Of a stretch of 64,000 nucleotides of DNA, positions 12,641 to 24,323 are shown in pieces. The notes beneath the pieces were generated by a model. That model did not search any database. It saw only the letters and a program-made list of their open reading frames with translations, and was not told the origin of the DNA. This stretch comes from Apricaphanius iberus. Taxonomy: Eukaryota > Chordata > Actinopteri > Cyprinodontiformes > Aphaniidae. Numbering within the stretch: the stretch's first letter is position 1; each line of letters begins with the position of its first letter. The stretch is taken from contig JAPXFQ010002142.1 of assembly GCA_028564705.1 (NCBI GenBank), forward strand, positions 62,001-126,000. Direction: 5' to 3'. Both the position numbers and the translations under genes were made by a program.

Positions 12641-12911
12641 TGATCAAATGTACAAATTTGTAAAATTAATTTTTTTATATTCATTTTAACTGTAAAAATT
12701 ATTTGTGAGCTTAAAATTATATATGCCTTTTGGATCAAAACAGCATTTTCTAATTTGATTTTATATATCTATGATTTTATTTTACCAAGCATATTCCAAA
12801 CTGGCTCTTCCTAAATAAACTGAATTGTTTTTTGTAAACAACCACTGCAACAATAACTAACATTGTGTTTTAACAAAACTGCAGGTCATAACACTTTTCT
12901 CCACAGCTGCC
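12641..12911. other. AT-rich intergenic DNA
   Basis: Immediately outside the 3' end of element B. No gene, repeat family or structure recognised. Confidence 0.6.
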
Positions 12912-13115
12912 TCTTGGGTTGAGCTTGAAGATGAAGCTGCTGGAGGTCTGTGGGGCTCTCTGGTTGGAAAAACTTGTCTTTTGTGCACGTCGACTTAAGC
13001 AGCCTGTAAACCCTGATGATGGATGCAGTGGACAGCATGACGAAGCTGCCCTAAACTCTCTCTGCAGACCAACCTGTATGATGTTCCCCTCGTCAACCAG
13101 AAAATATGAAATAAA
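12912..13115 (+). other. Exon-like segment with splice acceptor and poly(A) signal
   Basis: A pyrimidine-rich stretch ends in a consensus acceptor (CTTTTCTCCACAG at 12894-12906), and the sequence changes abruptly from AT-rich to balanced composition. One frame starting at the acceptor reads about 30 residues (including ELEDEAAGGLWGSLVG and CLLCTST) to a stop near 13001; a second frame is open for 80 residues from 12919. A poly(A) signal AATAAA lies near 13108-13114. This could be the last exon of a host gene or a processed gene fragment. I do not recognise the protein. Confidence 0.3.
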
Positions 13116-14030
13116 TCTGTATTCAACTGATCCAGCAACACTGCCCGTTTGTTCTAATTAAGCTTAAAGAGGTCATTTATACACATATAAATAACTGCAA
13201 AAAAACTTATCCTAATGCCAATATGTTATGTTATTTTAAACTGTTCAACGTAAGCTTCTTTAAAAACACTAATACAACTTTTAATGAAATGACTTCATGA
13301 TATTTAACATTTTTAGAAATTCATTTATTCACAACCATCGAACACCTAAATAAAAAATGTGACAAAAACATGAATGAAAAAAAAAACAGTCCATCCATTC
13401 GGTCCCTGCTCTCCTCTCCAGTCTCCCTTTGCTGCTTCATATCCTAAACAAGAAGACAATAAACACAGTTTACAAAAAGAGCAACACAACAACATTTATG
13501 AAATCTATATTTGTTAAAGTGATCAGTCATAAATTATGTTATTTGCGCTTTTGCAAATATACATACAGTAGGTTTATTTTTTGCTCTCAATTTTTTTTTC
13601 CGGCAAGGGATTAATTTCTCCTGCAGATACATCTCCTCCTGAATTTTCCTCATTAGATAGAAAATAAATAGGAGAGGAACGTGACAACTTTATTGATTTA
13701 AGAATGCAGAACTGTAGTTTTCACAGCAGATCACAGGTTCTGTGTTGTATGAGGCTCAATAAGAGAGCATAAGCTGTGTAACTGGATTTAATCTTCAACC
13801 TCCAAGCCACCGTGCCCCGATTTTCACTCGGTAAAGAGGTAATAATTTCTCCTAAGAGGAGTTGACTTTTTACTTAATTTCCCAAAGCAGAAATTAGCTG
13901 CGTAAAGATGAAGAAACCATTACACTACCATACGAGCTCGTTTACGAGCGATGCTTTACAAAAAAATATTAAAATACATGTCTAAGCCAACAATAAACGG
14001 CAAACAACACAACCGCTTTAAGTTTTTAAT
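13116..14030. other. AT-rich DNA, nothing recognised
   Basis: No coding, RNA or mobile-element signature that I can support. Short open frames only. Confidence 0.5.
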
Positions 14031-14340
14031 TTTTGAACCGCCAGGTTTTAATATACTTACATCTAAAACTGTGCTCCTCTCTCGCTTCGCCTGCCGCTTC
14101 GTCCGCCATGTTGCTGGAAGAAAATTCTCCCGTTCAGCCCGCAATGAATCTTGGGATATGTAGACCAGCGAAGGATACACCGCAACGGTCCTTCAAATCG
14201 GGGAGAAGTCGGCCGGATTCGTCGGCCGCATTTGAAGCAGTCTTTGAATTTGGACAGTCCTAGTCGCGGCGCTGTGACGTAACCGGCCGACAAATCCGGC
14301 CTTCGAAGGATCCAGCCGCTGGATTCGGACACAGCCAGAG
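14031..14340. mobile_element. CpG-rich MITE-like element with inverted segments
   Basis: A CpG-rich island in AT-rich surroundings. GGCCGGATTCGTCGGCCG at 14211-14228 is matched in reverse complement by CGGCCGACAAATCCGGCC at 14284-14301 (17 of 18). The segment GCGAAGGATACACC and the opposing CCTTCGAAGGATCC flank them. The composition and the phrase GGATCCTTCGAAGGCCGG (minus strand) are typical of short non-autonomous DNA elements common in fish. Exact ends are not defined. Confidence 0.45.
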
Positions 14341-14647
14341 AATACTGACAAAGGCTCAGGACAAATTTCTAATTTTAGAAAATGTAAACAACATTATACC
14401 TTTATAGCAGTGAGGTAAAGTGGAAACAACTGAAACAAGAATAAAAAATAAAAAACCAGCAAACATTTAAGCAGGGCCAATAATTAACCTACCTTTTGAT
14501 ATATTGAAAGTTGTCTCAAACAAATAATATCTCAAAAACTAAACCTCAAATCTGTCATATTTTTACATTCTGAGAGAGAAAAGAAGTAGCTGAAGAGTTT
14601 GATATATAATATGTGTATGGTGTGAAAAACTCATCTTATTAAAAAAA

Positions 14648-14740
14648 TAAAAACCGATACCGATAATTTCCGATATTACATTTTAATGCCAATATCGGCC
14701 GATAATGACTTTAGGCCGATAATATCGGACATCCCTAGTA
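14648..14740 (-). mobile_element. Non-autonomous hAT-type fragment
   Basis: On the minus strand it begins AGGGATGTCCGATATTATCG and continues with alternating ATCGGCCGATA motifs, the terminal pattern of a widespread vertebrate hAT MITE family. Only one end is evident. The interval 14341-14647 before it is AT-rich and holds nothing I can name. Confidence 0.5.
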
Positions 14741-14915
14741 AAAAGCTTTTATTATTTACCCAACGGACAGCTTGCAAAGCCCCTAAGTATTCCAGTTCAA
14801 TAGGTTTCTTCAGGGGGACAAACATTGCATATACAAGAAACAAAATGTCTTGACAGTTGCCATAGTTTAGTCCTGGTTTACACAATTTAGTTTTTTCAAA
14901 TGAATACAGACAGTG

Positions 14916-15274
14916 GGCTGCACAGTGGTTAGCACTGTTGCCTTGCTGCAAGAAGGTTGTGGGTTCGTATCCCAGCCCAGGGTCTTTCTGCATGGAGTTA
15001 GCATGTTCTCCCCGTGTATGCGTGGGTTCCCTCCGGGTACTCCGGCTTCCTCCCACATTCCAAAAAACATGACTGTCAGGTTAATTGATCACTGTAAATT
15101 GTCCTTAGGTGTGAGTGTGTGCATGCATGGTTATTTGTCCTGTTTGTCCTGCCCTGTGATGGACTGGTGACCTGTCCAGGGTGTACCCCGCTTCTCGCCC
15201 GTTGACAGCTGGAGATAGGCACCAGCACCCCCGTGACCCATTAAGGATTAAGCGGTTAAGAAAATGGATGGATG
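14916..15274 (+). mobile_element. tRNA-derived SINE with perfect target duplication
   Basis: The head is tRNA-like, with an internal promoter: A-box region GGTTAGCACTGTTG and B box GGTTCGTATCC. The body follows (GCATGTTCTCCCCGTG, ACTCCGGCTTCCTCCCACA), then the tail region (GATGGACTGGTGACCTGTCC, CAGCTGGAGATAGGCACCAG) and a terminal GGATGGATGG repeat. It is flanked by identical 14-bp copies of GAATACAGACAGTG at 14902-14915 and 15275-15288, the hallmark of LINE-mediated insertion. The element is essentially full length and the duplication is intact, so the insertion is fairly young. Confidence 0.9.
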
Positions 15275-15288
15275 GAATACAGACAGTG

Positions 15289-15710
15289 ACGTCGCCAGGA
15301 CCCAAACGTAAAAGTGTCAGAATAAAAGCCCTAGATAGATAGATTTTATTTCTATCATCAGATTATTTAGACTGAAACCTCCACAGACTCTCCTGTTATC
15401 AATTCACCAATTGAATACGCTGGCATTTAATTGGCTTCTGATTTAGACGGTAGTGGGCCGTTATTGGTCCATATGACTTATAAGCAGCGCTGACACCACG
15501 GGACTCGGACAAAAATCTTTCAGCCCAAGACCTCTCAGCATATCTGTACATTTCAGGGAAAAAAAACACGTAAAATGAATACATTTAAACCGTTAAGAAT
15601 TAGCTAAACAATCATATTATAGCTGCTTTTTATTCCCAAGCATCTAAAACAAATTATATTACGAAATAGAAAAACCTAACTCTTTTTTTAATCAACAAAG
15701 ATTCTCTAAG
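15289..15710. other. Intergenic DNA, nothing recognised
   Basis: Mixed-composition sequence after the SINE; no supported gene or repeat. Confidence 0.5.
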
Positions 15711-15894
15711 GTCTCGCAAGATCGTTCCTAACGTTGCCAAGGATGTTGCTACGCGCACCTGAGCTTTCGGCCGTGAATGGGCAGCGTTCCATTTCAAATG
15801 GAACGCTGCCCATTCACGCTGCCCTGGCTGAGGGGAAAGTATTTTCCCTCAGCCAGGGCTTGCAGAACATAGGATAATATAAGATCTTGCGGTC
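15711..15894. repeat. Cluster of adjacent near-perfect hairpins
   Basis: Two strong hairpins stand side by side. The first has perfect 23-bp arms at 15772-15794 and 15796-15818 with a single-base loop. The second has 18-bp arms at 15821-15838 and 15842-15859 with one mismatch and a three-base loop. An outer weaker pair (CGCAAGATC near 15715-15723 and GATCTTGCG at 15883-15891) brackets both. The structure suggests a compact fold-back DNA element. No coding potential. Confidence 0.8.
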
Positions 15895-15984
15895 TCCCCT
15901 CAAAAAACACCCAGTCTTCCATTGACCTCTGCTACCAGGAGTCTAATAATTGAAGAAATGGATAGTTGTTGTTGCTGCAAACTA

Positions 15985-17060
15985 ATGCCTACTTCTTCTT
16001 CTTTCGGTTTTTATGGCGGTTGTATGTCAACGTTTTTTGTGCATTACTGCCACCTACTGGTATGGAGTGTGGATCAAACCCAACCTAACTTACTTCTTTT
16101 AACAAAATAATCAACAAATAAATAAATACAATAAAATAAAAAATCTCCACAAAAGCAAACTAAATATAAATATACAACTAAATACAAACTAAATATTTTG
16201 CATTCTGCATTTCTGTAGTAAACCACAACAGTCTCCTCAGTTTCCCCATAACACAAAAAAATTATTTCTATGGAACATCATTAGTTTATTCTATCAGTTG
16301 GTCAACCTCACTTCCCTTCTGTTTTGAGTTTTTTTTGTAACAGTCCCATGAAAGATCTTTAATGGCAAGAAATGTTTCTGCTCCTTTCACAATTATTTCA
16401 TTTTCTCTGTCTTATATTTAGCCTGATCTGTACAGTTGATGACATATGCTATGAACCAAAATTAGTTTATCTGCTGTCAGTCCTGTATCACTTCTCTCTC
16501 TTAGACTCGTTTCAGATGTTGGTCTTTGGTATGATCTCACATTTCCATGGTTGCTTTGAAATCTCTTTACTGCCTCTGAATAACTTGTTGACTGTTTTTA
16601 CGTGTTGGATTTCAACCTCTCTTCCTGACTTCCCACCTTCCATAAGTCATTCTGTGCTGGCCGCCACAATTACAGAACTTTAACATCATCTTTGCAGTCC
16701 TCAAAAGTATGATCACTACCACCTTTAGGACATCCACAGACTGCAGCAATGTGTCCATAAATTTGACATTTAAAGCAACGTAATGGTGATGAAACATAAC
16801 CCTAACTGGGAAACTCAAATACCCAATCCTGACACACTCCGGTAAAACCGACTCCTTAAACTCCAAAAGTTCTGACTTGCTCCTTACTCTCTGACCATTT
16901 TCTGTTTTCAGTTGTTTTACTGTATGTTACTTACCCCCCCACCCCCCTCCATCAATATTTTGTTTGAGCTTTTCCAAGTCATACCAGTTATGCAACGTAA
17001 ATCTGTTTTCTCCAAAAACTCTCTTCCCTTTACTTGTGACCAAATCAATATTTTGCACAG
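15985..17060 (-). mobile_element. I-type LINE relic (3' end plus ORF1 remnant)
   Basis: The left edge on the minus strand ends in CAGTAGGTGGCAGTAATGCA, then CCGCCATAAAAACCGAAAG and a GAAGAAGAAG tail. This is the 3' end I associate with I/Nimb-type LINEs of fish. Further upstream (16612-16866) is an ORF1 remnant with zinc knuckles. The endonuclease and reverse transcriptase are not visible between them, so the copy is internally deleted or a composite of two fragments. Clade assignment is from memory of fish repeats. Confidence 0.55.
16612..16866 (-). pseudogene. LINE ORF1 (gag-like) zinc-knuckle remnant
   Basis: The minus-strand translation around 16765-16720 reads CFKCQIYGHIAAVC, an exact CCHC knuckle (C-X2-C-X4-H-X4-C), preceded by RIGYLSFPVRV. 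It is followed, after a frame change, by a second C-X-CGGQH-like segment. Such paired knuckles are found in the gag-like ORF1 proteins of I and Tx1 LINEs, where they bind the element RNA. The motif spans two frames, so at least one frameshift has occurred. Confidence 0.6.
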
Positions 17061-17135
17061 ATGATGCTATTTAAAAGAAGACTAATGTATATATATATTT
17101 ATATATTTTTTTTTTACTTTTTATGTTTTAATCTC

Positions 17136-17266
17136 TGTGATGGACTGGCGACCTGTCCAGGGTGTACCCTGCCTCTCGCCCGCTGACAGCTGGAGATAGG
17201 CACCAGCACCCCCACGACCCCTGGAGGACTAAGCGGTTTAGAAAATGGATGGATGGATGGACGATT
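17136..17266 (+). mobile_element. SINE 3' tail fragment
   Basis: This matches the last third of the SINE at 14916-15274: GATGGACTGGCGACCTGTCC, the CAGCTGGAGATAGGCACCAG core and a GGATGGATGGATGG end. The tRNA-like head is absent, so it is a 5'-truncated copy. Confidence 0.85.
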
Positions 17267-17269
17267 TAA

Positions 17270-18000
17270 TCGTCTCATTACACATTGTCTTTTTGCAACT
17301 GTATTTTTCTCTTTTGATGTGAAGCAGTTCGGTCACCTTTGGCTGAGTAAAGTGCTATAGATAAACATTGATTAAATGATTGTAATACAACAGCTTTCCA
17401 TGCCTCATGTGGAATTGGTTTCTCCATCTCTCGGTTGCCATTGTTACCCGTGAAACACACAATATTAGCCAACTTTTGTCGAGGAGAATATTCACTGGAC
17501 ACTTTGTATTGACTGTTTATGGCAGAAAGTGGTTGTATAGGAGGTGGATATGATCCAAAAGGAGCTGAGCACATTTCCGGGAAGAGTCTGATTTATAAAA
17601 CCGAAACGGCTCTCACTGGAAATCCATGGGGCACAAATATTCTGGCCCCAAACTGAGATTCCCCTTCCTCGACAGAGAGAAGCAGCAATCTGGTGTGCAG
17701 TTTATTGTAAATTTAGTAGAAGAAGAAGAGATCCCACCATCAGCAGTGATGAGACCCGTTTGCGAATGACCTGCATTCAACAGCCAGGTCTATTTGCCCT
17801 GTTTTGCCAAATGCAAAAGATGACTGTGCAGCATAACTCGTATTAAAATATCAGAATTGCATTTCACATTTATGATCTAATTAATAGAAGTGAGCAGCCA
17901 TCCACTATCTTTTCTGGCCACCGAGACAAATACATAAATAAAAATAAGTAGATTGTTTGATAAAGTCTAAATTTAGCACATTGCATCTTCAAATAAAATA
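17270..18000. other. Unassigned DNA
   Basis: A 98-codon minus-strand frame (17278-17574) is open but has no domain, no compositional signature and no supporting signals. The remainder holds nothing I can name. Confidence 0.5.
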
Positions 18001-21000
18001 ATTCAATTCACATTTATTTATATCGCGCCAATTCACAACAAATGTCATCTGAAGGCACTTTACAACAAATGTCATTTCAATACAATTATACAAAAATTTC
18101 AATCAGTTAAAATTTTTCTATGTAAGGAATCCCAGCAGATTGCGATAAGTCATCGAAGTGAGGTTGTGCCCGGATCATGCAGACTCCAAACACAGCAGTT
18201 CCTCAACAATCCCTCCTCCTGAGCAAGCATGTAGTGAAAGTGGGGAGTAAAAACTCCCGTTTAACAAGAAGAAACCACCAACAGAACCAGAACCTGGCTC
18301 AGTACAAGCGGCCATCTGCCACGACCGTCTGGGTGTCTGAGATGACAGAGAATCATCTGGACCGATGTTCCCCATCCAGCAGGGGACTTTATAGTTGAGC
18401 GGGGTACCAGACCGTGTGGAGCTTCTATGGAGAGAAAAACACTGAGAGAAAACTGGTTTAACAATCGCAATAACAGCAGAAGAAATATATCTGAAGAGTA
18501 GTAGAAGAGAAAAGTGGAAGAGTGAAGAAAAGTGGTCAGTCTGTCCTTCAACAGTCTAAACCTATAGCAGCATGACTACAAAAATAGCTGAAGATAACCT
18601 AAGCCACTCTAACTATAAACATTATCAAAAAGGAAGGTTTTAAGCCTAGTCTTGAAAATAGACAGAGTATCTGCCTCACAAACTAAAACTGGGAGCTGGT
18701 TCCACAGGAGAGGAGCCTGATAACTAAAAGATCTGCCTCCCATTCTACTTTTAGAAATCCTAGGAACTACCAGTAGAGAACAAAGCATTCTGAGAACAAA
18801 GTGCTCTGTTAGGAACATATGGAACAATCAGATATCTGATGTAGGATGGAGCTTGATTATTAAGGACTTTATAAGTAAGGAGGAGGATCTTAAAATCTAT
18901 TCTGGATTTAACAGGGAACCAGTGGACAGAAGCCAAAACAGGAGAGGATGATCTCTTTTTAAAAATATTTATCAGAACACTTGCTGCAGCATTTTGGATC
19001 AACTGAAGGCTTTGAATTGCATTTTGTTGACTTCCTTATAATAAGAAATTACAGTAGTCCAGCCTTGAAGTAACAAATGCATGAACTAGTTTCTCTGCAT
19101 CACTCCTAGACAGGATGTTTCTAATTTTAGCGATATTCTGGAGGTGGAAGAAACAACTCTTAGAAACCCGTTTAATATGGGATTTAAATGTCATGTCTTG
19201 TACAAAAGTTAGACAGAGGTTCTTTACATTATTACCAGAGGCCAAATTAATGCCATCTAGATGAAGTTATTGAATTAGCAGTTTCCTTTTTAAAGGTTCT
19301 GGTTCAAAGACAATAACTTCTGTGTTGTCTGAATTTAAAAACAATAATATTCAGAGTCATCCAGGTTTTAATGTCTTCCAGATATGCTAGTAATCTACCT
19401 AACTGATTGGTTTCATCAGGGTTTATGGATAAATATAATTGTGTATCATCAGCAAAACTGTGGAAATTCATTCCATGCTGTATAATAATTTTACCAACTG
19501 GAAGAGAATAGGTCAAAGCACAGAACCCTGTGGTACTCCACAAGTAACCCTTGAGTGTGAAGATTTATCAATAACATGAACAAACTGGAATCTGCTGGAC
19601 AGATATGATTTAAACCAGCCTAACGCTGTTCCCTCTATCCCTGCAACATGTTCAAGCCTTTCTAAGAGAATATTATGATCGACTGTGTCACAAGCAGCAC
19701 TGAGATCTAACAAGACCAGAACAGTCACAAATTCATTATATGAGACCATTAGAATATCATTAGTAACTTTCACAAATGCTGTTTAAGTGCTATGATGAGC
19801 TCTAAAACCTGACTGAAATTCTTCAAACAGGATGTTGCTGTTTAGATGCTCACATACTTGATTAGCAACTTTTTTCCTTGAGGAATTTTGGATAAGAAAG
19901 GAAGGTTAGATAAAGGTCTGTAATTAGCTATGGCATCTTGATAGAAGGAGGATTTCTTAAGTAAAGGTGTAATTACAGCAACCTTAAATTCCTGAGGCAC
20001 ATATCCATTTATTAAAGATAGATTCATCATGTCTAGAATAGGGCCAGTAACCAGAGGGAAAACTTTCTTAAAATAATTTGGTCTGTATTGGGTCTAACAT
20101 ACAAGTTAAGGGTTTAGATGAAGCTAATATGTGTGATAATTCAGAAAGTTGAACTGAATTAAAATGGTACAGACATAGACATGGTTTTAAAGTTCTCTCT
20201 GATACTGCCTGATTTACTGAAAGAGAGTTAATCGTGTTTGGGAGAATGCCAATGATTTTATTTTTAATAGAATTTATTTCCCTTATGAAGAATCCCATAC
20301 AGTCATCACTACTAGGAGAAGGGGGAATAGTTGGCTCAACAGAGCTATGACTCTGTAAGTTTCGTAATTATACTAAAAAGAAACCTAGGATTGTTTTTAT
20401 TTACCTCTATTAATGACGAGAATATGCTGTTCTAGCGTGTTGAAGGGCGTTTTTATAAAGTAGTAAACTATTTTTCCAGGTTAGATAGGAATCATTTAAG
20501 TGTGTAGAGTGCCATTTTCTCTCCAGTTTCCTATTATTCTGCTTTAAAGTACGCAACTCTGCACTAAACAGGGAGTCAACCTCCAATGGCTGATTACCTT
20601 CTTTTTTAAGGGGGCTACACTGTCTAGCGCCAAACTCAGTGAGGAAGTAATACTTTGAACCAGACCATCAATTTCTGAAGGCTTAGTGTTGAATTACTTC
20701 AGTCCACTGTAGTATTCTGAGACACAGGGAAGCAAAAATGGAACAGATTCTTTAAAACTTGTTAGTGCAGTGTTTGATGAAGATCTACTGTATTTAAATT
20801 TTCTTTCAGATTTTGGAACATTGGGTAAAGTAAATTCAAAGATTATCAGAAAATGGTTAGATACGACTGGGTTATGTGGGAGGACGTATGTCAGTACAAC
20901 GTCTAAAGTGTGTTGACCAGAGTGTGTGGGTCCCTTCACTTTCTGAGTAAAGCCAATTGAGTCTAAGATAATATTAAAGGCTGCAGTTAGGCTAAAACTT

Positions 21001-21030
21001 TCAATGTCCATGTGAATATTGAAGTTCCTT
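18001..21030 (-). mobile_element. L2-type LINE, near full length at the 3' side
   Basis: Runs right to left. The 3' tail (TTTATATCGCGCCAATTCAC, plus-strand view) is at 18001-18040 and the 3' UTR at 18130-18600 carries the family words also seen at 2597-3185. The decayed ORF2 follows at 18609-21011, reaching the endonuclease domain. The 5' end is truncated near 21030, where it meets the 3' end of the Rex1-type LINE. Confidence 0.85.
18609..21011 (-). pseudogene. L2 ORF2 (endonuclease and reverse transcriptase), broken
   Basis: Fragments occur in the right order for an L2/CR1 ORF2, which nicks target DNA and primes reverse transcription from the nick. The C-terminal part of the endonuclease is at 20694-21011 (GPTHSGQHTLDVVLT). 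The reverse transcriptase has LDLSAACDTVDHNILL and GVPQGSVL at 19513-19773, and FADDTQLYLS with the catalytic ADD near 19440. The C-terminal region is at 18609-19245 (VTSRLDYCN, YQAPLLWNQLP). Multiple frameshifts and stops separate the fragments, so it is not functional. In the first motif a Cys stands where F(A)FDTVDH is usual. Confidence 0.85.
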
Positions 21031-21039
21031 TCTATAATT

Positions 21040-21649
21040 ACCTTTAATCATTTATTTTCAAAAAGAGGACAGTGCAATTTAATAAAACACATAATTACAC
21101 ATGGTTAAAAAAGCCAGAATTAGCCAGAAGGCTAGTTTTCATCTGCAGTTCCCTGGCCTTGATGTAAAAAATGCAATAAAATTAGTTAAAAAAGAAGAAA
21201 AGAGAAAGAAAGAATAGAAAGATAACATACGTACAATCTAATACAAAACAGATATGCAAACGTTTACTATACATTTAAGAAAAAGACATCACTACATAGC
21301 ATTTTACCCTAGCATCAACACAGGTTTACTTTCAATATTGGCAGCTGTAGGTGTTTACAAGCCACATTTTTTTTGTGTGTGTGTGTGAAGGCCTTGTATA
21401 TTGTGAGCAGTTTAACTTCCTCAGGAACTGAGTTCCACACATTTGCGCTCCTTACTGACCAGGCCAACTTACTTAAAGTGCTCCTGCGTAGAGGAATGCA
21501 GCAGTCACCTCTGAAAGAGCCTCGACTGACGTGCTCAAGGCTGTTTCTTTGGCTGATGAATTCTGCCAGAGGATCTGGAGCCAAATTGTGCAGCACTTTA
21601 TAGGTCCGTTTTAAGTTTGCAAATGTGTGAAGACTGTCCCAATTTAAAA
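21040..21649 (-). pseudogene. Rex1/CR1-type LINE, C-terminal and 3' end (left piece)
   Basis: A minus-strand frame (21315-21649) reads LNWDSLHTFANLKRTYKVLH, then LAPDPLAEFISQR, RGDCCIPLRRS and VWNSVPEEV, the C-terminal end of a Rex1/Babar-like LINE reverse transcriptase. The frame breaks at the right edge exactly where ERV C begins. The upstream part of the same LINE resumes at 42249 and 43046, so the two pieces were one element before the provirus landed. Confidence 0.7.
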
Positions 21650-21654
21650 TACTA

Positions 21655-22008
21655 TGTGGTGGAAAGATTTAGTGTTATGAGTTATGAGTGTGCTTTGTAA
21701 TAATCTGTGATACATGTTTACTTAATGTTGTAGTATTAGTTTGAATGTTTAGTTTTATTGAGTAACGCCTTAACCCAAGTCATGGTCAGAGAGTTTTGAT
21801 AATGATAGTCCACATCCTGTATTACCATGGAGATAGCTCTTCGACCGGGCATCCTTAAAGATCTACAAAGTTCACAGCTTCCTAATCAAAGAGAAAGGCG
21901 CCACTAAGTCTCTGATTTTCACCTTGAGAGTTGTACTTTATCGAGTAGAATAGATAGACCAAGGTTGCTAGAAATAATATAAGCTTGTTGTTGTAAGACC
22001 GAGACGGG
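21655..22008 (+). repeat. 5' LTR of ERV C, 3'-truncated
   Basis: Begins TGTGGTGGAAA and aligns with 41762-42115 of the 3' LTR up to GAGACGGG. The last 128 bp of the LTR are missing, and the sequence continues directly into internal DNA. A deletion therefore removed the LTR end and probably the primer-binding site; I could not identify a tRNA match after the break. Confidence 0.85.
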
Positions 22009-22809
22009 AAGTGATTTGGTGTGAGCGGAAAGCCGGCTTTAAGAAGTTGTTGCGGTGGTCTAGATATTTCTGGTGATGTTTCTGGGCGCTGCAATAATGC
22101 ATCGCTAGAACCCAAACACAAAAAGATTAAGATTCGTTCTGTTAAGTTTCCTACACAAACAGACACTCAGCCGTCCGGTCCACCATTAGACACTGCACGC
22201 ACAGACGCCACTCCACACTTAGACACAGACATCAAACCTCCCTTTCCTGACGCTAAGCAAAAGTGTAGAGTTACAAAAGATATGCAAGACCCCCTGCCAT
22301 ATGATTCTGCCAAACAATCATTTTCAGATCTACAGGCATTGAAGTTAGCCAATCCTGACCTCGACCTGGACTCCGCTCTGCTGAGGAGCCAACATGCAAT
22401 GGCTACGCCAATGCCAACGGATGGGAGCAGCAGCCTACCCCGAACGAGCAGAGGCGGGCCCCAGTGTTGAGCAGCCGTGTCAGCCAATGGTACGTGCAGA
22501 GACCCTGACAAAAGCAGAGCCTTAGAGGACACAGCTAGAAACTACAGCCTATCTAGCTAGCCCAGCTCTGGGAGAGCTATGCACCACTTTGACTGTCTAA
22601 AGAAGCTGTTGGATGATTCGGAAACAACAGCAAGCAGACTAGCAGAGTCTGCAATATGATTGTTGCCTCTGCCACGATCGGAGGACTCACTGGAAGAGCC
22701 TGCCAAACCGACCTATCGCAACGCAGATCAGCGGGCCATCTCAATCGGCAACCAGAACACGACAAGCCACCGCGTGCAACAGCTGTAAGGTAAAAGACAC
22801 TGAAAAGAA

Positions 22810-23850
22810 TGTTAACGATGTTGTTCAGACTTTTCCAATGCTTGAAGTGGCCGGAGCGAATGGAACAACGCTTGTTTTCCAGGGCTGGAGCGATAAAGAA
22901 TGGGAGCAGACCGTTGAAAACTTGCCGCGAATTACCGGTAACGGGTGAGCCTTCGTGAACGAATTCGAAGAGATTTGTCTGTCCTTCAAGCCCACCGGTG
23001 CAGAGATCTTTCGGATTCTGAAACGCAAACTTAAAGCCGCCGACACTGCGAAGCTAAGAGACAGTTTGCCTGCAGCGGGCCTTCGTGCGAAGCTTGTGTC
23101 TGGTGGTGATAGTGATGAGCCAGAGGTAATCACACAATATTTTTTCCGTCTATTACTAAACTCTGCAAAGCCATTGAAAAATAATTTCCGACAAGGCTAA
23201 ACTTGACTGAGTTGCACTCCATGAAACAAAGAAGATGCAGATGATTTTATTCACAGCTTTTGAGCATTTCAGTAGACTTCAGAAACGGGAACCAGGTGAC
23301 TTTGTATGTTCTAACTACGAATCGATGCTCTGCGATAAGGTCCTTGGTGCTTTGCTGCCAGAACTTCGTGCTGAGGTAATGGAAAACTACATTGGTTTGG
23401 AAACTGAAATGAATTATGCTGATTTGCCCAAGTATGTGATTCACTGTGAGAGTCAGAAAACAAAGCGAGCTGCTGTCTAAGAGAGAAAAAGACATGTACC
23501 AGGCACCATTAACGATGTATTCTGCAGTCGCAAAAGATTACAGGAATGGACCGTCCCAACATCAGCCTACACGGCACGAATACAGAAGAGGAGGCAGACA
23601 ACAGCAGCAGAACTCAAACTGACGTGGACGCCATTTTCAGACTGACGTCACAACAACTACAATAACAGAGATTCAGGTGATGATGACCGCTGTTGCTCCT
23701 GCTGGGGGCGTGGCCATTGGAGTGACCAATGTACCAGAAGGCAGAGTCGTGGCCCACGCAGAGGACAACAACCTGACTGATCAGGGGAGCGGACTTCCAG
23801 TTCAGAGCAGGAAGGAGAATTCTCTGTTTCGCCAGCAGATGGAGTTGGAT
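22810..23850 (+). pseudogene. ERV C gag remnant
   Basis: Gag forms the virion core and packages RNA. Capsid-like sequence is visible across 22830-23200 (EWEQTVENLPRIT, then FKPTGAEIFRILKRKLKAA) and again at 23235-23480 after a frame change. A CCHC nucleocapsid knuckle, CCSCWGRGHWSDQC (C-X2-C-X4-H-X4-C), lies at about 23685-23726. Stops and frameshifts interrupt it several times. The upstream stretch 22021-22470 is open for 149 codons and may be the matrix region, but has no motif. Confidence 0.7.
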
Positions 23851-24323
23851 GTCTGACGCACACACAAACACACACAGGCACACCTGTTCACTTTGAAAGT
23901 GACAATCAATCTGATTTTTGTGATGAATCACATTTTAAAAGTGATGATCAATCTGAATTCTATGATGCACATTCTGAGGGCGACAATCAGTCTGATTTTA
24001 GTGATCAAACACCTAGTGAAAGTGACAATAAATGTTGATGAAAATGTGTCTTGTGATGGAAAACCTGTTGAGGATGGAGAATTTGTTTTTTGTGATGCAA
24101 ATCCTGAGGCCAGCAATGAAAATATTGCAAATTCAAATGTGACTGCCAGCAATGAAGAACTTGCTTTCTGCACTTACCATTCAAATCAAAGTTCTAACCC
24201 TCACACTTTGATTACAGAAGCCATTGTACATTTAGAACAACAGGAAACGACACTAATAGGTACGTACACACAACTTATTTCTGATGAGTACAAAGCCTTA
24301 CCTATCCTGTCTCAGATACATCT
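23851..24323 (+). repeat. Imperfect coding repeats between gag and protease
   Basis: The stretch 23895-24040 contains diverged tandem copies of a unit reading GTGA(C/T)(A/G)AT(C/A)AATCTGA, about 33-60 bp apart. In one frame this gives acidic Asp/Ser-rich repeats around a core such as SDNQSDF. It lies in the linker between nucleocapsid and protease. No enzyme motif. Confidence 0.55.

Noticed and set aside
12919..13161. Apparent insulin/relaxin-like Cys pattern (VCGALWLEKLVFC)
   Set aside because: Spacing is one residue short, and the A-chain CC-X3-C-X8-C pattern is absent; likely coincidence.
14916..15000. Possible tRNA gene (A and B boxes)
   Set aside because: No complete cloverleaf; the sequence continues into a SINE body with target duplications, so it is a SINE head.
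22021..22470. Open frame of 149 codons as a separate gene
   Set aside because: It lies directly after the ERV C 5' LTR and before capsid-like sequence; best explained as degraded gag leader/matrix, with no motif of its own.
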